Positions 1-11,714 of a stretch of DNA of 64,000 nucleotides are shown in pieces. This DNA comes from Cryptomeria japonica (lineage: Eukaryota; Streptophyta; Pinopsida; Cupressales; Cupressaceae), in NCBI RefSeq assembly GCF_030272615.1, contig NC_081407.1, positions 437,670,230 to 437,734,229 of the forward strand, given 5' to 3'. Each line of letters begins with the position of its first letter. Position 1 is the stretch's first letter. Below the pieces are notes generated by a model. It was not told where the DNA came from. It searched no databases and was given only the letters and a program-made list of their open reading frames with translations. The position numbers and the translations under genes are program-made.

Positions 1-1632
1 ATAATACATAGATTGCACTTCATTTTGAGGTTGTAGTGTATAATTTTCAGCGAAATCAACGATAGAGACAATGGTGCCAAGAGAAAATTTGTCCTTATAT
101 AACTTGAATTGTTCATCTAACCATCGAGCTCTATGTGTATGCATTATGTACTCATAAACTAGTTTCTCTTGAAATATTTTCATAAATTCAACTACACATA
201 TATCATTTTTCACTATCTCACATCTCTTCAAATCTCTTCCATCTTTAACTCCATATGTGACTGTCTTGTATTTTTTGAAAGAAACTAGTTTTGTACCAAT
301 TTCATGTGTGCTCTCCAAATGTACGCATCTTGGTAAACGTTGCAAACCACCACATATAGCACAAGAACCTTTCAAACAAGGCATCTTATAATAAATGCAA
401 CCATCATGTCTATTACATAGCACACTCGAAACAAATTCTCTTACCGACTTAGGAGGTGCTTGTATATTGCATTCCTACAAAACATTGTTAGTGTGCAAAG
501 TAGAACAAATATGACAAAAAATATCATAGTGCATGGAAAATTCAATATGCATCCTACAACATGTGGTGCATACATGATTAATCTTAATATAAAAAGGTTT
601 TGTCATTTCAAAAAATCTTTGAGAAATTCTTATTTGAGGAAACTTTTGAAGGAATCTTTCATAAAATTTAGTTTGTCATATCCAAATAGTGTTTGGCATG
701 TGGCTCACGATTTGTAGACCCAATTCGCCTTCTAACAACATCTCTTTGGTTGGGTGAAACTCTTGTGTTGTCATGCCAAAAAATTTCAATTAATGTTCTT
801 AATGTATCAACAACAACCTTGTCTTTGCATGGTAGTCTACCTGAGAATTCCCAAAGAAAATTATTGTTAGGTTCCTCAATTTTTTCCCGCCTATTTAATG
901 CTTTACTTAATGTTGTTCTACTAACATTTAATGACTTACTTGTTTTTCTTAGCAAACAATTTTTTTTATTTTCTTGCTCATTATGGTTGATGTAATGACA
1001 CGTCGAGTAGCATTAGAATCTTTAGTACGTGATTTTGAACTAATAGCTTGATATACATCAAATAGATTTCTCACAATAGTTCTTTCACTGTTACTTTCAG
1101 ATGATCTTAGGCCTGGAATTTTCATTGTCTCTCTAAAATTCAATTTTTTAATCATTTGAACAATTAATTGACATCTTGCAGTTTGATTTAAGTTTTCAAA
1201 ATAGTTTTGCCATATTCTTTTAACCATTCTCCTACAAGTTCGTTCATTCATTTTATTGGGCATTGGCTTCAATATATTCTCATCAATGCCAATTAGATAC
1301 TTTAGTTTCCTACGAATAACTCTAAGAGGTGTTAACATCGGTGCATTATGTACATTCAATTCATCAAATAGAGAAGGTGTATGTTCATCATTTAATTGAT
1401 TATTCAATGTGATATCTTCTTCAATTGCATTAGGTTCATACGGTAAATCAAATGTCTCTTCTTCAATTGTATTAGGTGCATTATATTCATTTGGTAGATC
1501 GAATTGAGATGTTCAGGATGACATACCTTCTTCTCCCATTGTTCTTATGTCAAGTAATTTCTCCATATGTTGCCTTTGTCTTTCCTTTTCAACCTCTCGT
1601 TGTTCCATCATTCCTTGCTTATTCTTTCCCAT
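1..1632 (-). pseudogene. Decayed transposase-like multicopy gene, 5-prime part
   Basis: Reading the minus strand from an ATG at 1632, a Lys/Glu/Gln-rich start is cut by a TGA near 1510. An open stretch follows (about 1509-949), then a frame change to 955-668, another near 680, and a TAG at about 474-476. The last part (about 473-1) is open to the window edge and ends in DFAENYTLQPQNEVQSMY. The order of blocks (a Ser/Arg-rich middle, HYLDMT, KFYERFLQKFPQIRIS, a Cys pair CTTCC, a CXXC region, then FAENY...QNEVQSM) matches what I recall of a widespread uncharacterised multicopy protein family in plants and animals that behaves like a transposon gene. The family name and reaction are not certain. 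Four lesions make it a pseudogene; some breaks could be introns, but no convincing splice pairs were seen. Confidence 0.6.
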
Positions 1633-1825
1633 GGTTGATATCGGTTGTCCTAAATAGAATCATATTACATATATATGTAAACAAAAATTCATAAACAAAT
1701 AAATAACCATAAATATGAATCTTATCACTATTTTTTGAAATCAAACTATTAAACAATCACAATACTATTGACAAAACTAATAAGAACAACAATTCAATTA
1801 TTTGAAATCATGCAAAAACAAAAAA

Positions 1826-2235
1826 TTCACTTACTTCTACGTATAAAACAGTGATAGAAGTGCAGACACAGTTCCAGTGGGGCCTTCAACGACCTCAAAA
1901 ACTTCTTTTGAGGCCATTGAGGCTCTTGGGCAACTAAAACTATGTCTATGTACCGCATACGCGCTACATTAATAACTGCATACACGTTGTTAGTCCATAA
2001 AATGTTGGCAAGCCCAACGATATTCTTTTTCCCATTTTGTACTAATAAGTAGCACATACGCATTCCTAAGCCTAAAAAATGTTATCGCAAGGTAGCGAAT
2101 AATGGGCTCAGTACCTGGTATGAGCTTACAAGTAATAAGTATCGCGTATGCACTCCTATGCCTTGAAAAAGTTAAGGCAGGCCAGTGAACTAATAGGTTT
2201 AGTACCTCGTACACACTATTGGTAGTAGAAAAAAT
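1826..2235. repeat. Degenerate CATACGC-type repeats
   Basis: An AT-moderate stretch with about two diverged copies of a roughly 90-bp unit (2045-2134 and 2135-2225). Each starts AATAAGTA, carries a CATACGC or CGTATGC core and ends near TTTAGTACC or CTCAGTACC. Related CATACGCGCT units occur at 11715-11800. The stretch 1834-1882 (GAAGTGCAGACACAGTT...) is also close to 11357-11404, so the two ends of this repeat field share flanking sequence. No coding role is apparent. Confidence 0.5.
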
Positions 2236-2355
2236 GTGAATGAAAAGGGAGGGAGGGAGAGAGAGAGAGAGAGAGGGAGAGGGGGGAGGGAGAGGAGAGG
2301 AAGAGAGAGAGAGGGAAGGAGGGAGAGGGAGAGAGAAAGGAGGGGAGGAGGGAGA

Positions 2356-2407
<52 letters not shown>

Positions 2408-2614
2408 CGGGGGGAGGGAAGGTAGAGAGAGGGAGAGAGGTAGAGGGAGGGAGAGAGGGAGAGAAGAGGAGGGTGGGAGGGAGAGAAGAGGGAGAGTAAG
2501 GGGGAGGGAGAGAGAAGGAGGGAAGGAGGGAGAGAGAGAGGGGGGAGGGAGGGAGAGGTGGAGGGAGGGATGGGGGATGGGGGAGAGAAGAGGGGAAGGG
2601 GGGAGGGAGGGAGG

Positions 2615-2656
<42 letters not shown>

Positions 2657-2812
2657 GGGGAGTGAGTGAGAAGGAGGGAAGGAGGGAGAGGGAGAGAGGC
2701 AGAGAGAGATGGGGAGGGAGGGAGAGGTAGAGTGAGGGGGAGAGAGAGAGAGGGAAGGAGGGAGAGGGAGAGGGAGAGAGAAAGGAGGGGAGGAGGGAGA
2801 GGAAGAGAGATC
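2236..2812. repeat. Purine-rich GA/GGGA microsatellite tract
   Basis: About 570 bases almost wholly A and G on the plus strand, made of GAGAGA runs mixed with GGGAGGGA blocks. Ser/Leu/Pro open frames on the minus strand and Arg/Glu/Gly frames on the plus strand come from the repeat and are not genes. Long mirror-like polypurine tracts can form triplex DNA; that is general knowledge and was not shown here. Shorter relatives lie at 10104-10265 and 11398-11492. Confidence 0.9.
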
Positions 2813-3200
2813 GAATCCAGGACACAATATGACCCTTAGAACACAACATGACCCCTAACAACATCTAAGGGGTCATAGGGTGTCCTAAGGGGTCATATGA
2901 CACTATATTATCCCTTAGCACACCATAGGACCTATAACAACACCAAATAGTGTCCTAAGAGCTCATAGAACACCATATGACCCTTTAGAACACCATATGG
3001 TGTTGTTATGGGTCATTGGTGTCCCGAGGGGTCATATAGTAGCCTATGACCCCTTACGACACCATATGGCATTTTTATGGGTCGTATGGTGTCTTAAGTG
3101 GTCATATGGTGTCCTAAGGGGTCACACGACACCATATGACCTCTTAGCAAATAATACAACCTCTAATGACACCTAAGGGGTCATATGGTGGGCTAATAAA
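2813..3200. repeat. GGGTCATATGGTGTCC palindromic repeat block, copy 1
   Basis: A run of short units built from GGGGTCATATGGTGTCC and its reverse complement, meeting at the perfect 12-bp palindrome CACCATATGGTG (near 2991). Units point both ways and are imperfect, so this is an alternating satellite-like block and not a simple head-to-tail array. It matches 10266-10626 along its whole length with scattered substitutions, and the match continues through 3200-3323 against 10626-10760. Confidence 0.8.
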
Positions 3201-3323
3201 ATGATATATTAAATTTAAAGTTATGAATAGAACATCATACAATAGAAAATCAGTAGTTTAGTTTTGATATAGCTAAGTTAGACCATTGTTAGCATAAGAG
3301 AGACTCTGAGTGAACAAACAACG

Positions 3324-4362
3324 TGTTGGTATTTTGGTATGGTTTTATCATTGATGTCAACACCTATAACACTTATCAACTCTGGCACTTTGGAGGATCA
3401 ACAATGTTCACCGACAAGCAAGTGACTTACGCATAGTCACCGGCAAGATATATTATTCACCGGCACTTGGAATGACATGGAAAACACCTGGGTATGTTGA
3501 AGACATCATTTGGACACTTTGTCTTGGAGATTTGTTCATTGGCATATTCGTATTTGCATATTTGCTATTACCGGCAAATAGGTCCAGAATAAGCACCAGC
3601 AGGCTTATCTATTTCAGATCAGCACGACATGTTTTGGAGATGATTTTGTTGTTATTGTAAATGCATTAAGCCGACATGTTGAATCGTATATTGCATTGGG
3701 TATTGATTTACTTATAATTATTTTATTGTAATATCTTTTAGACTCGACCTACTAAAATTGGTCTTACGTTATGGTATATATGTAAGATCTTATTTGTAAG
3801 ATCGACAGGCAATTAAGATAAGGAATTGTAAGAAGGTATATGCGAGAATAAGCAAAGCTATACATGCAGACATCATTTGAAGGTGAAGCAAGGTTTTTGT
3901 GAAAGCAATCATAACTACACCGGTACTGAATCCAACATATGAAGATGTTATTTTGAGTAGTACATCATTGTTGGATTTAACCGTCCAATTGCAATCAGTG
4001 TGACTCCTATTTGTGTTTGAGAAGTGAGCTTTAGGCGCTTGGCCTTTCTGCATGTGCAGACCCCATTTGTATACACATACTATCTGTAGTAGTATCATTT
4101 GATTGTGGGTAAGGTTTCCCATCGTGGTTTTTCCCCTTACAGGGTTTCCACGTACAAATATTGGTGTTATGTGTTGTGGATGTTATTGTCTTTCTGTTTC
4201 ATGCATTAATCTTTACCGGTACTGTAATTAACTGATAAACTATCTATCAACATAAAGTTTGGTTTATCGGTATTAAGCATTAAGGTTGGTTAAGTTGTTT
4301 TTGGTTTGAATTTATTTGACAACCAATTCACCCCCCCTCTCAATTGTCTCCAGGACCTAACA
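3324..4362 (+). repeat. 5-prime LTR of copia element
   Basis: 1,039 bp, TGTTGG...CCTAACA, matching 8929-9970 throughout. It contains a 62-codon frame (3472-3660) that is also open in the other LTR; because it lies in LTR control sequence and has no recognisable domain, I treat it as chance. Confidence 0.93.
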
Positions 4363-4364
4363 AT

Positions 4365-4376
4365 TGGTATCAAAGC
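4365..4376 (+). other. Primer binding site (initiator tRNA-Met type)
   Basis: TGGTATCAAAGC lies two bases after the 5-prime LTR. It differs at one base from the common plant TGGTATCAGAGC site, complementary to the 3-prime end of initiator tRNA-Met, which primes minus-strand DNA synthesis in copia elements. Confidence 0.85.
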
Positions 4377-4419
4377 CTACTCCTCTTTTTACAGAAGTTG
4401 AACAACTTGAGGAGATCCA

Positions 4420-7400
4420 ATGTCTACTAACTATTTCAAGAAGGACAGTCCTAAACTTGATGGAACCAACTATGGTATATGGAAGATCAGAATGGAGACA
4501 CATCTAAATTGCATTGGAAAGGACATCTAAGATGTTACAAAGAATGGCTACATTGCTCCTACTCAAAGTCAGCCTAATCCACCTACCTTAGGAAAAGATG
4601 AAGAAAATGATTGCAAGGCAAGAGAAGCACTTTTGAGCGCATTATCAGATCAGCAAATCATGGGATTATCAGATAGGTCTACTACTAACTCTATTTGGGA
4701 TCATTTGAAAACATTGAATGAAGGAGATTCCACAGTCAAAATTGCAAAACTTGAAAGCTTTCGGGTTAGGTATGAAAATCTGAAAATGGAAGAAGATGAA
4801 AGGATTTATGCTTTTATGGAAAGAGTGAATGAAATTGTTTTGGGTATTAAATGTTGTGGAGGAACCTTAAGTGAAGATGAAATTGTTTCAAAAGTTTTAA
4901 GAGGATTACTACCGACATATAAAATGAAAGTTACTGCTATAAATGAGTTGAGAACAATGCCTAATACATCAGTAACTAGGGATACATTGATTGGAAAACT
5001 TTCAGCTTTTGAAATAGAGGAATTTGGTCATGTTGCTACTATAAATACAGATTTAGCCTTTAAAGAATCAACATCATTTACACCATCTTTTGACAAATCT
5101 GATTGGAAAGCCTTTTATGCGAGAGAACTTGAGGAAATCAGGAGAGAAAATGAAGAACTTGAAGAACTATTTGCAAGAAAAATGCCTAAAGTTTCAGTTG
5201 GAAGTAAGTATGAAGGTAAAACACCCTTTAAATGTTTTAACTGTAATAAGATTGGTCATATGGCTTCAAGATGCCCTGATAGACATGCTAGACTAAGAGA
5301 AGAAGCTAGAAGAACATACAAGCCTAACCCTGAATATCAGAGATACAGATTTAAGAAGAATAAAGATAAATCTTGTTATCTTGCTGATGAAGGAGTCACT
5401 GATGATTCTGATGAAGATCCGGCAGACAATGGATGGGTTTTTGTTGCTATAACAGAAGATCAACTAGCACCTACTGTTCAAATGGTAGAGCAGGCCCTGG
5501 CAGCTAAATTTGAAGTTAAGGATGAATGGATCATTGATTTAGGATGTTCACATCACATGACTGGTGATAAAGGTAAATTCTTGAACTTTCAGGAATACAA
5601 TGGAGGTCTGGTAAGATTTGGAGATGATAAAGCTTGTTTGATCAAAGGAAAAGGTACTATATCTCTTGATGGTAAGCATAATACTGACAATGTTTACTAT
5701 GTAGAAGGTTTAAAGCATAATCTTTTGAGTGTTGGTCAATTAGTTGAAAAAGGATTTTAGTTACAATTCAAGAATGGTAAATGCAAAATTATGAACAGAA
5801 CTAGTTTGGAAATTGCAACCGGTAATCAAACTAGAGGTAATATCTTTCATTTGAATAATAGTGAAAAGACATGCTTGATTGCACACATTGATGAAAGTTG
5901 GCTATGGCATAAGAGACTTTGTCATGTAAATTTTGATTGCATGGTAAAAATCAGTACTACTAAGGCAGTTAGAGACTTACCTATGATTGTTAAACCTCAC
6001 AATCCGGTATGTAAGGAATGTCAATTTGGAAAACAAGTTAGAGCATCTTTTAAAAGTATTCCAGAGAAATCCAATAATGCTCTTGACTTAATTAACACTT
6101 ATTTATGTGGTCCAGCTAGAACTAAAAGCTTACAAGGTGATAGATATTTCATGCTAATCATTGATGACTATTCTAGAATGTGTTGGGTTACTTTTCTCAT
6201 AGAAAAATTAGAAGCACTTGGGAAGTTCAAACTAGTCAAAACAATGGTAGAAAATGGAACTAGTAAGAAAATCAAATGTTTGAGATCAGATCAAGGAGGT
6301 GAATTCACATCTAAGGAATTTAATACATTTTGTGAAGTGAATGGAATCAGAAGATAGTTATCAGCACCCTGAACAACACAGCACAATGGAGTTGTAGAAA
6401 GGAAAAACATAACTATCTTGGATGCAGCCAGAAGTATGTTATCTGAAGCAAATCTACCACATGTATATTGGAGAGAGGCAGTAAGCACAACGGTCTATAC
6501 ATTCAACAAAGTTCACATCAAAGGAGAAACCGGTAAGACCCCTCATGAACTATGGTTTGGTATTACTCCTACTCTTAAATATTTCAGAATATTTGGAAGT
6601 AAATGCTATATTAGAAAAGATGAGTATATTGGCAAATTTGATCCTAGAAGTGATGAAGGAATATTTCTTGGTTATTCATCTAAGAGAAAAGCATATAGAT
6701 GTTTTAACAAGAGATTGCAAAAAATTGTTGAAAGTACAAATGTGAAGAATGATGAACAGTTTAGAGGAACTTCAAGGTATATAGACTGTGAACCGACAAC
6801 AAAGATACTGACAAATGAACCTACATTGAATCCACCGGTACAGAATGAAGATCCAGTTACACCGATGTCATTTGAAAATTCCACTGTAACTGAGGAACAA
6901 CAGCAAACGAAGACACCCCTGTATGTAAGATTGAACCACTCTGAAAATCAGATAATTGGGAACAAGTATCAAGGAGTTATGATAAGAGGAAGCATGGCAA
7001 ATGAAGAGGTGTGTCTTATTTCTTAAATTGAACCATCATCAATTAATGAGGCATGTGATGATAAACACTGGATTAAACCTATGGAAGAGGAACTAGAACA
7101 AATTGAGAAGAATAACACATGGACATTAGTTCCCCGACCTAGAGACAAAAATGTGATTGGAACAAAATGGGTATTCAGAAACAAACTTAATGAAGATGGG
7201 AAGGTAATCAGAAATAAAGCAAGACTAGTGTGTAAGGGATATTCTCAGAAAGAAGGAATTGATTATAATGAAACCTTTGCACTGATAGCTAGAATTGAGG
7301 CAGTCAGATTATTCTTGGCTTTTGCAACACACAAGAACTACAAAGTACATCAAATGGATATTAAATGTGCATTTTTGAATGGAGATCTTGAAGAAGAAGT

Positions 7401-8564
7401 TTACATTGAGCAACCTGATGGATTTTATTTGACAGAAAATAAAGATACGGTTTACAGGTTAAGGCAAGCTTTGTATGGGTTGAAGCAAGCTCCAAGAGCT
7501 TGGTATGCTAGATTGGATAAATATCTTTTGAAGATTGGTTTTTCTAAAGGTAATGCTGACAACAACTTATACTATAAAGTGACTAATGATGACATCTTGG
7601 TTATAGAAGTTTTTGTTGATGATATAATCTTTGGAGGAGAAGATGGATTCTGTAAAGACTTTTCTATTGAAATGCAGCATGAATTTGAAATGTCTATGAT
7701 TGGAGAGATAAAAAAAATTTAGGATTGCAGATCTCATAGACTGATAAAGGTATATTCTTAAGTCAATCCAAGTACTTGAAGGAGTTACTAAAGAAATTTG
7801 GGATGGAAAACTCTAAACCGGTAAGCACACCTATGACTACAAATGACAAATTATCACTAAGGGATGAATCAACACCTGTTAATCCGACTAGGTACAAGTC
7901 TATGATAGGAGGCCTACTGTATTTGACACAAACAAGACCTGATATTATGAATGGAGTATGTATTGTTTCAAGATTTCAGAGTAATCCTAGAGAAAATCAC
8001 GAATCGACAGTAAAAAGGATTTTTCGGTACTTACAAGGCACTACAAATCTTGGCTTATGGTATCCTAGAGATGAAAACTTTGAATTATGTGCATACACAG
8101 ATGCAAATTGGGTAGGAGATGTGGATGACAGAAAAAGAACCACCGGTGGAACATTTTTTCTTGGAAGCAGATTAATTTCTTGGCTAAGTAAGAAACAAAG
8201 TTGCACATCTTTATCAACAACAGAATCAAAATATGTTGCAGCAACAACTAACTGTACACAGGTATTATGGCTTAAGCAAATGTTGAAGGACATAAAGGTA
8301 AAATGCAAGGAACCTATAACTATCTATTGTGATAACACTGCAACAACTGATATATCTAAGAATCCGGTACTACATTCTAAAACTAAACATGTTTCTATCA
8401 AATTGAATTTTCTGAAAGAGAATGTTGAAGCAAAAGAAGTAAAACTGGTTTATGTGAATACTAAAAAGCATATTGCGGATATTTTCACTAAGCCTTTGCC
8501 TAAGGAAACTTTTGAATATCTCAAAGACCAGCTTGGGGTCATACCCCCACCGGTAGAGACTTAG
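4420..8564 (+). pseudogene. Copia gag-pol polyprotein, broken
   Basis: From the ATG at 4420, a UBN2-type gag start is stopped by TAA at 4528-4530 and then stays open from about 4531 to 5757. This part holds a CCHC zinc knuckle (CFNCNKIGHMASRC, near 5235) and a protease region in which the expected Asp-Ser-Gly reads Asp-Leu-Gly (near 5530). A TAG at 5758-5760 precedes the GAG-pre/integrase part (LWHKRLCHVN, near 5905). The first catalytic Asp of integrase, normally in HTDLCGP, is Tyr (NTYLCGP, near 6105); the second Asp (SDQGGEF) remains. TAG at 6355-6357 and TGA at 6370-6372 cut the region before NGVVERKN. Reverse transcriptase (7081-7722) keeps the Phe-Val-Asp-Asp active site near 7612, then a frame change near 7720 leads to RNase H (7776-8564, with YTDANW and LSTTESKY). 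A TAA lies at 7024-7026. Confidence 0.93.
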
Positions 8565-8720
8565 ACAATTGATGTTTGTCATCAACCGACAGAACTAACA
8601 GAGAAATCTTTTACTCTGACTTTGATGAGGAGAGCTACTTCTCAGGGGAAGTAGTTGGCATACTGAATTGGTTGGTATTTTGTATTTGAACCTAGCTTTT
8701 GTATTGGCTTTGGCATTTGA

Positions 8721-8928
8721 TGTCAAAGGGGGAGAGATTGATATGGAAAAACACAAGGAAAACACATGTTACTCTCAGGGGGAGAGATTGATTACTCTCT
8801 GCACTGAATTTTGATTTCTGGTTATGATCTCTTTTGGGAGATTGTTGGTTTTTGGTATTTGGCATTTTTGTTTTTGCACTTTGATGGTTTTTCCATCTTG
8901 CGTTGCCATCAATGCCAAAGGGGGAGAT
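8721..8928 (+). other. Polypurine tract and two upstream look-alikes
   Basis: The tract used for plus-strand priming should be AAAGGGGGAGAT, ending at 8928 directly before the right LTR. Two near copies lie upstream: CAAAGGGGGAGAGATTGAT around 8724-8742 and CAGGGGGAGAGATTGATT around 8776-8793. The region 8565-8928 has no other gene-like content. Confidence 0.75.
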
Positions 8929-9970
8929 TGTTGGTATTTTGGTATGGTTTTGTCATTGATGTCAACACCTATAACACTTATCAACTCTGGCACTTTGGAG
9001 GATCAACAATGTTCACCGACAAACAAGTGACTTATGCACAGTCACCAGTATTCGGTTCACCAGCAGGATATATTGTTCACCAACACTTGGAATGACATGG
9101 AAAACACTTGGGTATGTCAAAGACATCATTTGGACACTTTGTCTTGGAGATTTGTTCATTGGCATATTCGTATTTGCATATTTGTTGTTACCGGCAAATA
9201 GGTCCAGAATAAGCACCGACAGGCTTATCTATTCCAGATCAGCACGACACGCCTTGAAGATGATTTTGTTGTTATTGTAAATGCATTAAGCCAAAATGTT
9301 GAATCAGATATTGCATCGGTTATTGATTTACTTATAATTATTTTATTATAATATCTTTTAGAGCCAACCTACTAAAATTGGTCTTAAGTTATGGTATATA
9401 TGTAAGATCGATAGGCGATTAAGATAAGGATTGTAAGAAGGTATATGCGAGAATAAGAAGAGCTATACACGTAGACATCATTTGAAGGTGAAGCAAGGTT
9501 TTTGTTAAAGCAATCAGAACTACACCGGTACTGAATCCAGCATATGAAGATGTTATTTTGAGCAGTACATCATTATTGGATTTAACCATCCAATTGTAGT
9601 CAGTGTGACTCATATTTGTGTTTGAGCAGTGAGCTCTAGACGCTTGGCCTTTCTACATGTGCAGACCCCATTTGTATACACATACTATCTGCAGTAGTAT
9701 CATCTGATTGTGGGTAAAGTTTCCCACTGTGGTTTTTCCCCTTACAGGGTTTCCACGTACAAATATTGGTGTTATGTGTTATGGATGTTATTGTCTTTCT
9801 GTTTCATCCATTAATATTTACTTGTACTGTAAATAACTGATAAGCTGTCTATCGGCATAAAGTTTGGTTTATCGGTATTAAGCATTAAGGTTGGTTAAGT
9901 TGTTTTTATTTGAATTTATTTGACAACTGATTAACCCCCCCCCCCTCTCAGTTGTCTCTGGGACCTAACA
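8929..9970 (+). repeat. 3-prime LTR of copia element
   Basis: 1,042 bp matching the left LTR. It has a C-rich run near 9935-9948 and ends GACCTAACA at 9970. The target duplication CAACG follows at 9971-9975. Confidence 0.93.
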
Positions 9971-9975
9971 CAACG

Positions 9976-10105
9976 AGGCTTCGCTAAAAAGAAAGTGTAA
10001 GAGCTTGACCTAACCCTAAGAGTACTGCCTAAGTTCTAAAACATATGATGCTATTAAATTTGCAAGGTTATAGTATTGATCTCGATTGTGACTATAGGAA
10101 TTACA
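9976..10105. repeat. Direct repeat, AGGCTTCGC unit, copy 1
   Basis: 130 bp beginning AGGCTTCGCTAAAAAG, repeated with few differences at 10761-10890. It is the right-hand half of the copia target: the sequence joined to 3318 before insertion. No gene is seen. Confidence 0.85.
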
Positions 10106-10198
10106 AAAGAAGAGAAAGAGGGAGGGAGAGAAGAAGAGAAAGAGGGATGGGGTATGGAGGAAGGGAGAAGGGGGGAGAGCAAGAGAGAGAGGGATGGG

Positions 10199-10238
<40 letters not shown>

Positions 10239-10265
10239 AGGGGGAGGGGGAGGGAGAGGAAGAGA
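10104..10265. repeat. GA-rich microsatellite, second tract
   Basis: Purine-rich GAGAGG/GGGA sequence interrupted by GGATGGGGTATGGAG. It sits directly before a GGGTCATATGG block, the same arrangement as 2236-2813, so it belongs to a duplicated unit. ORFs through it are low-complexity artefacts. Confidence 0.85.
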
Positions 10266-10626
10266 GGTCGAATCCAAGACACAATATGACCCTTAGAACA
10301 CAATATGACCCCTAACAACATCTAAGGGGTCATATGACACTATATTATCCCATAGCACACCATAGGACCTATAACGACACCAAATAGTGTCCTAAGGGCT
10401 CATAGAGCACTATATGACCCTTTAGAACACCATATGGTGTTGTTATGGGTCATTGGTGTCCCGAGGGGTCATATGGCATCCTATGACCCCTTAGGACACC
10501 ATATGGTGTTGTTATGGGTCGTATGGTGTCTTAAGGGGTCATATGGTGTCCTAAGGGGTCACACGACACCATATGATCTCTTAGGAAACAATACAACCTA
10601 TAATGACACCTAAGGGGTCATATGGT
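10266..10626. repeat. GGGTCATATGGTGTCC palindromic repeat block, copy 2
   Basis: Second copy of the block at 2813-3200, with the same internal order and scattered substitutions. The match continues to 10760, where it reaches an uninterrupted CAACGAGGCTTC, the empty version of the copia target. Confidence 0.85.
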
Positions 10627-10760
10627 GAGATAATAAAATGATATATTAAATTTAAAGTTATGAATAGAACATCATACAATAGAACATCAGTAGTTTAGTT
10701 TTGATATAGCTAAGTTAGACCATTGTCAGCATAAGAGAGACTCCAAGCGAACAAACAACG

Positions 10761-10890
10761 AGGCTTCGCTAAAAAGAAAGTGTAAGAGCTTGACCTAACC
10801 CTAAGAGTAATGCCTAAGTTCTAAAACATATGATTTTATTAAATTTGCAAGGTTATAGGATTGATCTCGATTGTGACTATAGGAATTACA
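10761..10890. repeat. Direct repeat, AGGCTTCGC unit, copy 2
   Basis: Matches 9976-10105 closely. After 10890 the sequence becomes unrelated. From 10891 to 11350 no gene or repeat was recognised; a 131-codon plus-strand frame (10931-11326) has no familiar motif and is probably chance. Confidence 0.8.
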
Positions 10891-11397
10891 CACTTGATAT
10901 CTTTCATGGGTATGTATTGTTCCAAGCCATTTGACAAGTGATGATCATCATATACTACCACTACCATGCATACAACAACCTTTAATTTCTTTAGGTGACA
11001 GGCGTTGTGTAACAACATGGGAACTCTCGCATACCCACCACTATCATTCTCCAGGATATCATTTGTGTTACTCTCCCTCTTTCTCTTCCTACCAGTTGTT
11101 TCCTTCTGAAAAACATATTGCAGGTACTCTGACTCATCATGTTGTTTTGTTGACACTATTTTCCACATCTGCTCTACTCATTAAAAACACATTCGAGAAG
11201 AATATTGTTGCAGGTTTCCTTGTTTGTCACGGTAATGCACCTGTGGTTCAATTTCAAACCATATTCCTCCTATTCAATAAACACACACAAATCCATCAGT
11301 CAATTTTCTTAGGAGAGCATACATGATAAAAATCAAAGAGGAAGTTGCAGACATGAAATGAATTCACTTAGTTCTATAGAAGTGTAGACACAGTTGC

Positions 11398-11695
11398 AGT
11401 GGGGTATGGAGGGAGGGAGGGAGAGAAGAAGAGAAAGAGGGATGGGGTATGGAGGAAGGGATAAGGGGAGAGAGAGAGAGAGAGAGACCTTGTATGCATT
11501 TGAGAGGGGGAGACAATACACTTATATGTGTATATATATACTTAATATATATATATATATATACATATATATACATATATATATACATATATATACATAT
11601 ATATATACATATATATACATATATATACATATATATATACATATATATATATATTATATGTATATACATATATTATATATTATATATACAATAGC
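11398..11695. repeat. GA tract followed by TA/CATATATA microsatellite
   Basis: 11398-11492 is a GGGA/GAGA tract. 11528-11692 consists of TATATATA runs with regular CATA interruptions about 10-12 bp apart. Tyr/Ile open frames here on both strands come from the repeat. The CATATATATA period close to one DNA turn is noted without a claimed function. Confidence 0.92.
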
Positions 11696-11714
11696 GTGTA
11701 CCCGTTGTTTATAG

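Larger units (their letters stand above)
3324..9970 (+). mobile_element. Ty1/copia LTR retrotransposon, complete but defective
   Basis: A full-length element of 6,647 bp with two LTRs (3324-4362 and 8929-9970) that begin TGTTGG and end CCTAACA. A 5-bp target duplication CAACG lies outside (3319-3323 and 9971-9975). A tRNA-Met-type primer site directly follows the left LTR and a polypurine tract directly precedes the right one. Between them is one gag-pol frame in copia order: gag, protease, integrase, reverse transcriptase, RNase H. Stops, frame changes and a mutated integrase residue show it can no longer encode its own movement. The LTRs differ by several percent plus a 15-20-bp indel near 9050, so the insertion is not recent. 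The motif TGCCAAAGGGGGAGATTG before the right LTR and the roughly 1-kb LTRs recall the Sire/Maximus lineage, but no envelope-like ORF follows pol; lineage is uncertain. Confidence 0.95.

Noticed and set aside
2199-2864. Long Ser/Leu/Pro-rich minus-strand frames of 221 and 203 codons
   Set aside because: They are translations of the GA microsatellite; several frames are open at once and composition is two- or three-residue repeats.
3472-3660. 62-codon frame repeated in both copia LTRs (also 9092-9280)
   Set aside because: Repeated only because LTRs are copies; no domain and no start context.
8565-8928. Envelope-like gene after copia pol
   Set aside because: Fewer than 370 bases and no open frame with a membrane or signal segment.
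10931-11326. 131-codon plus-strand frame as a gene
   Set aside because: No recognised motif, His/Ser-rich odd composition, and an overlapping minus-strand frame of similar length.
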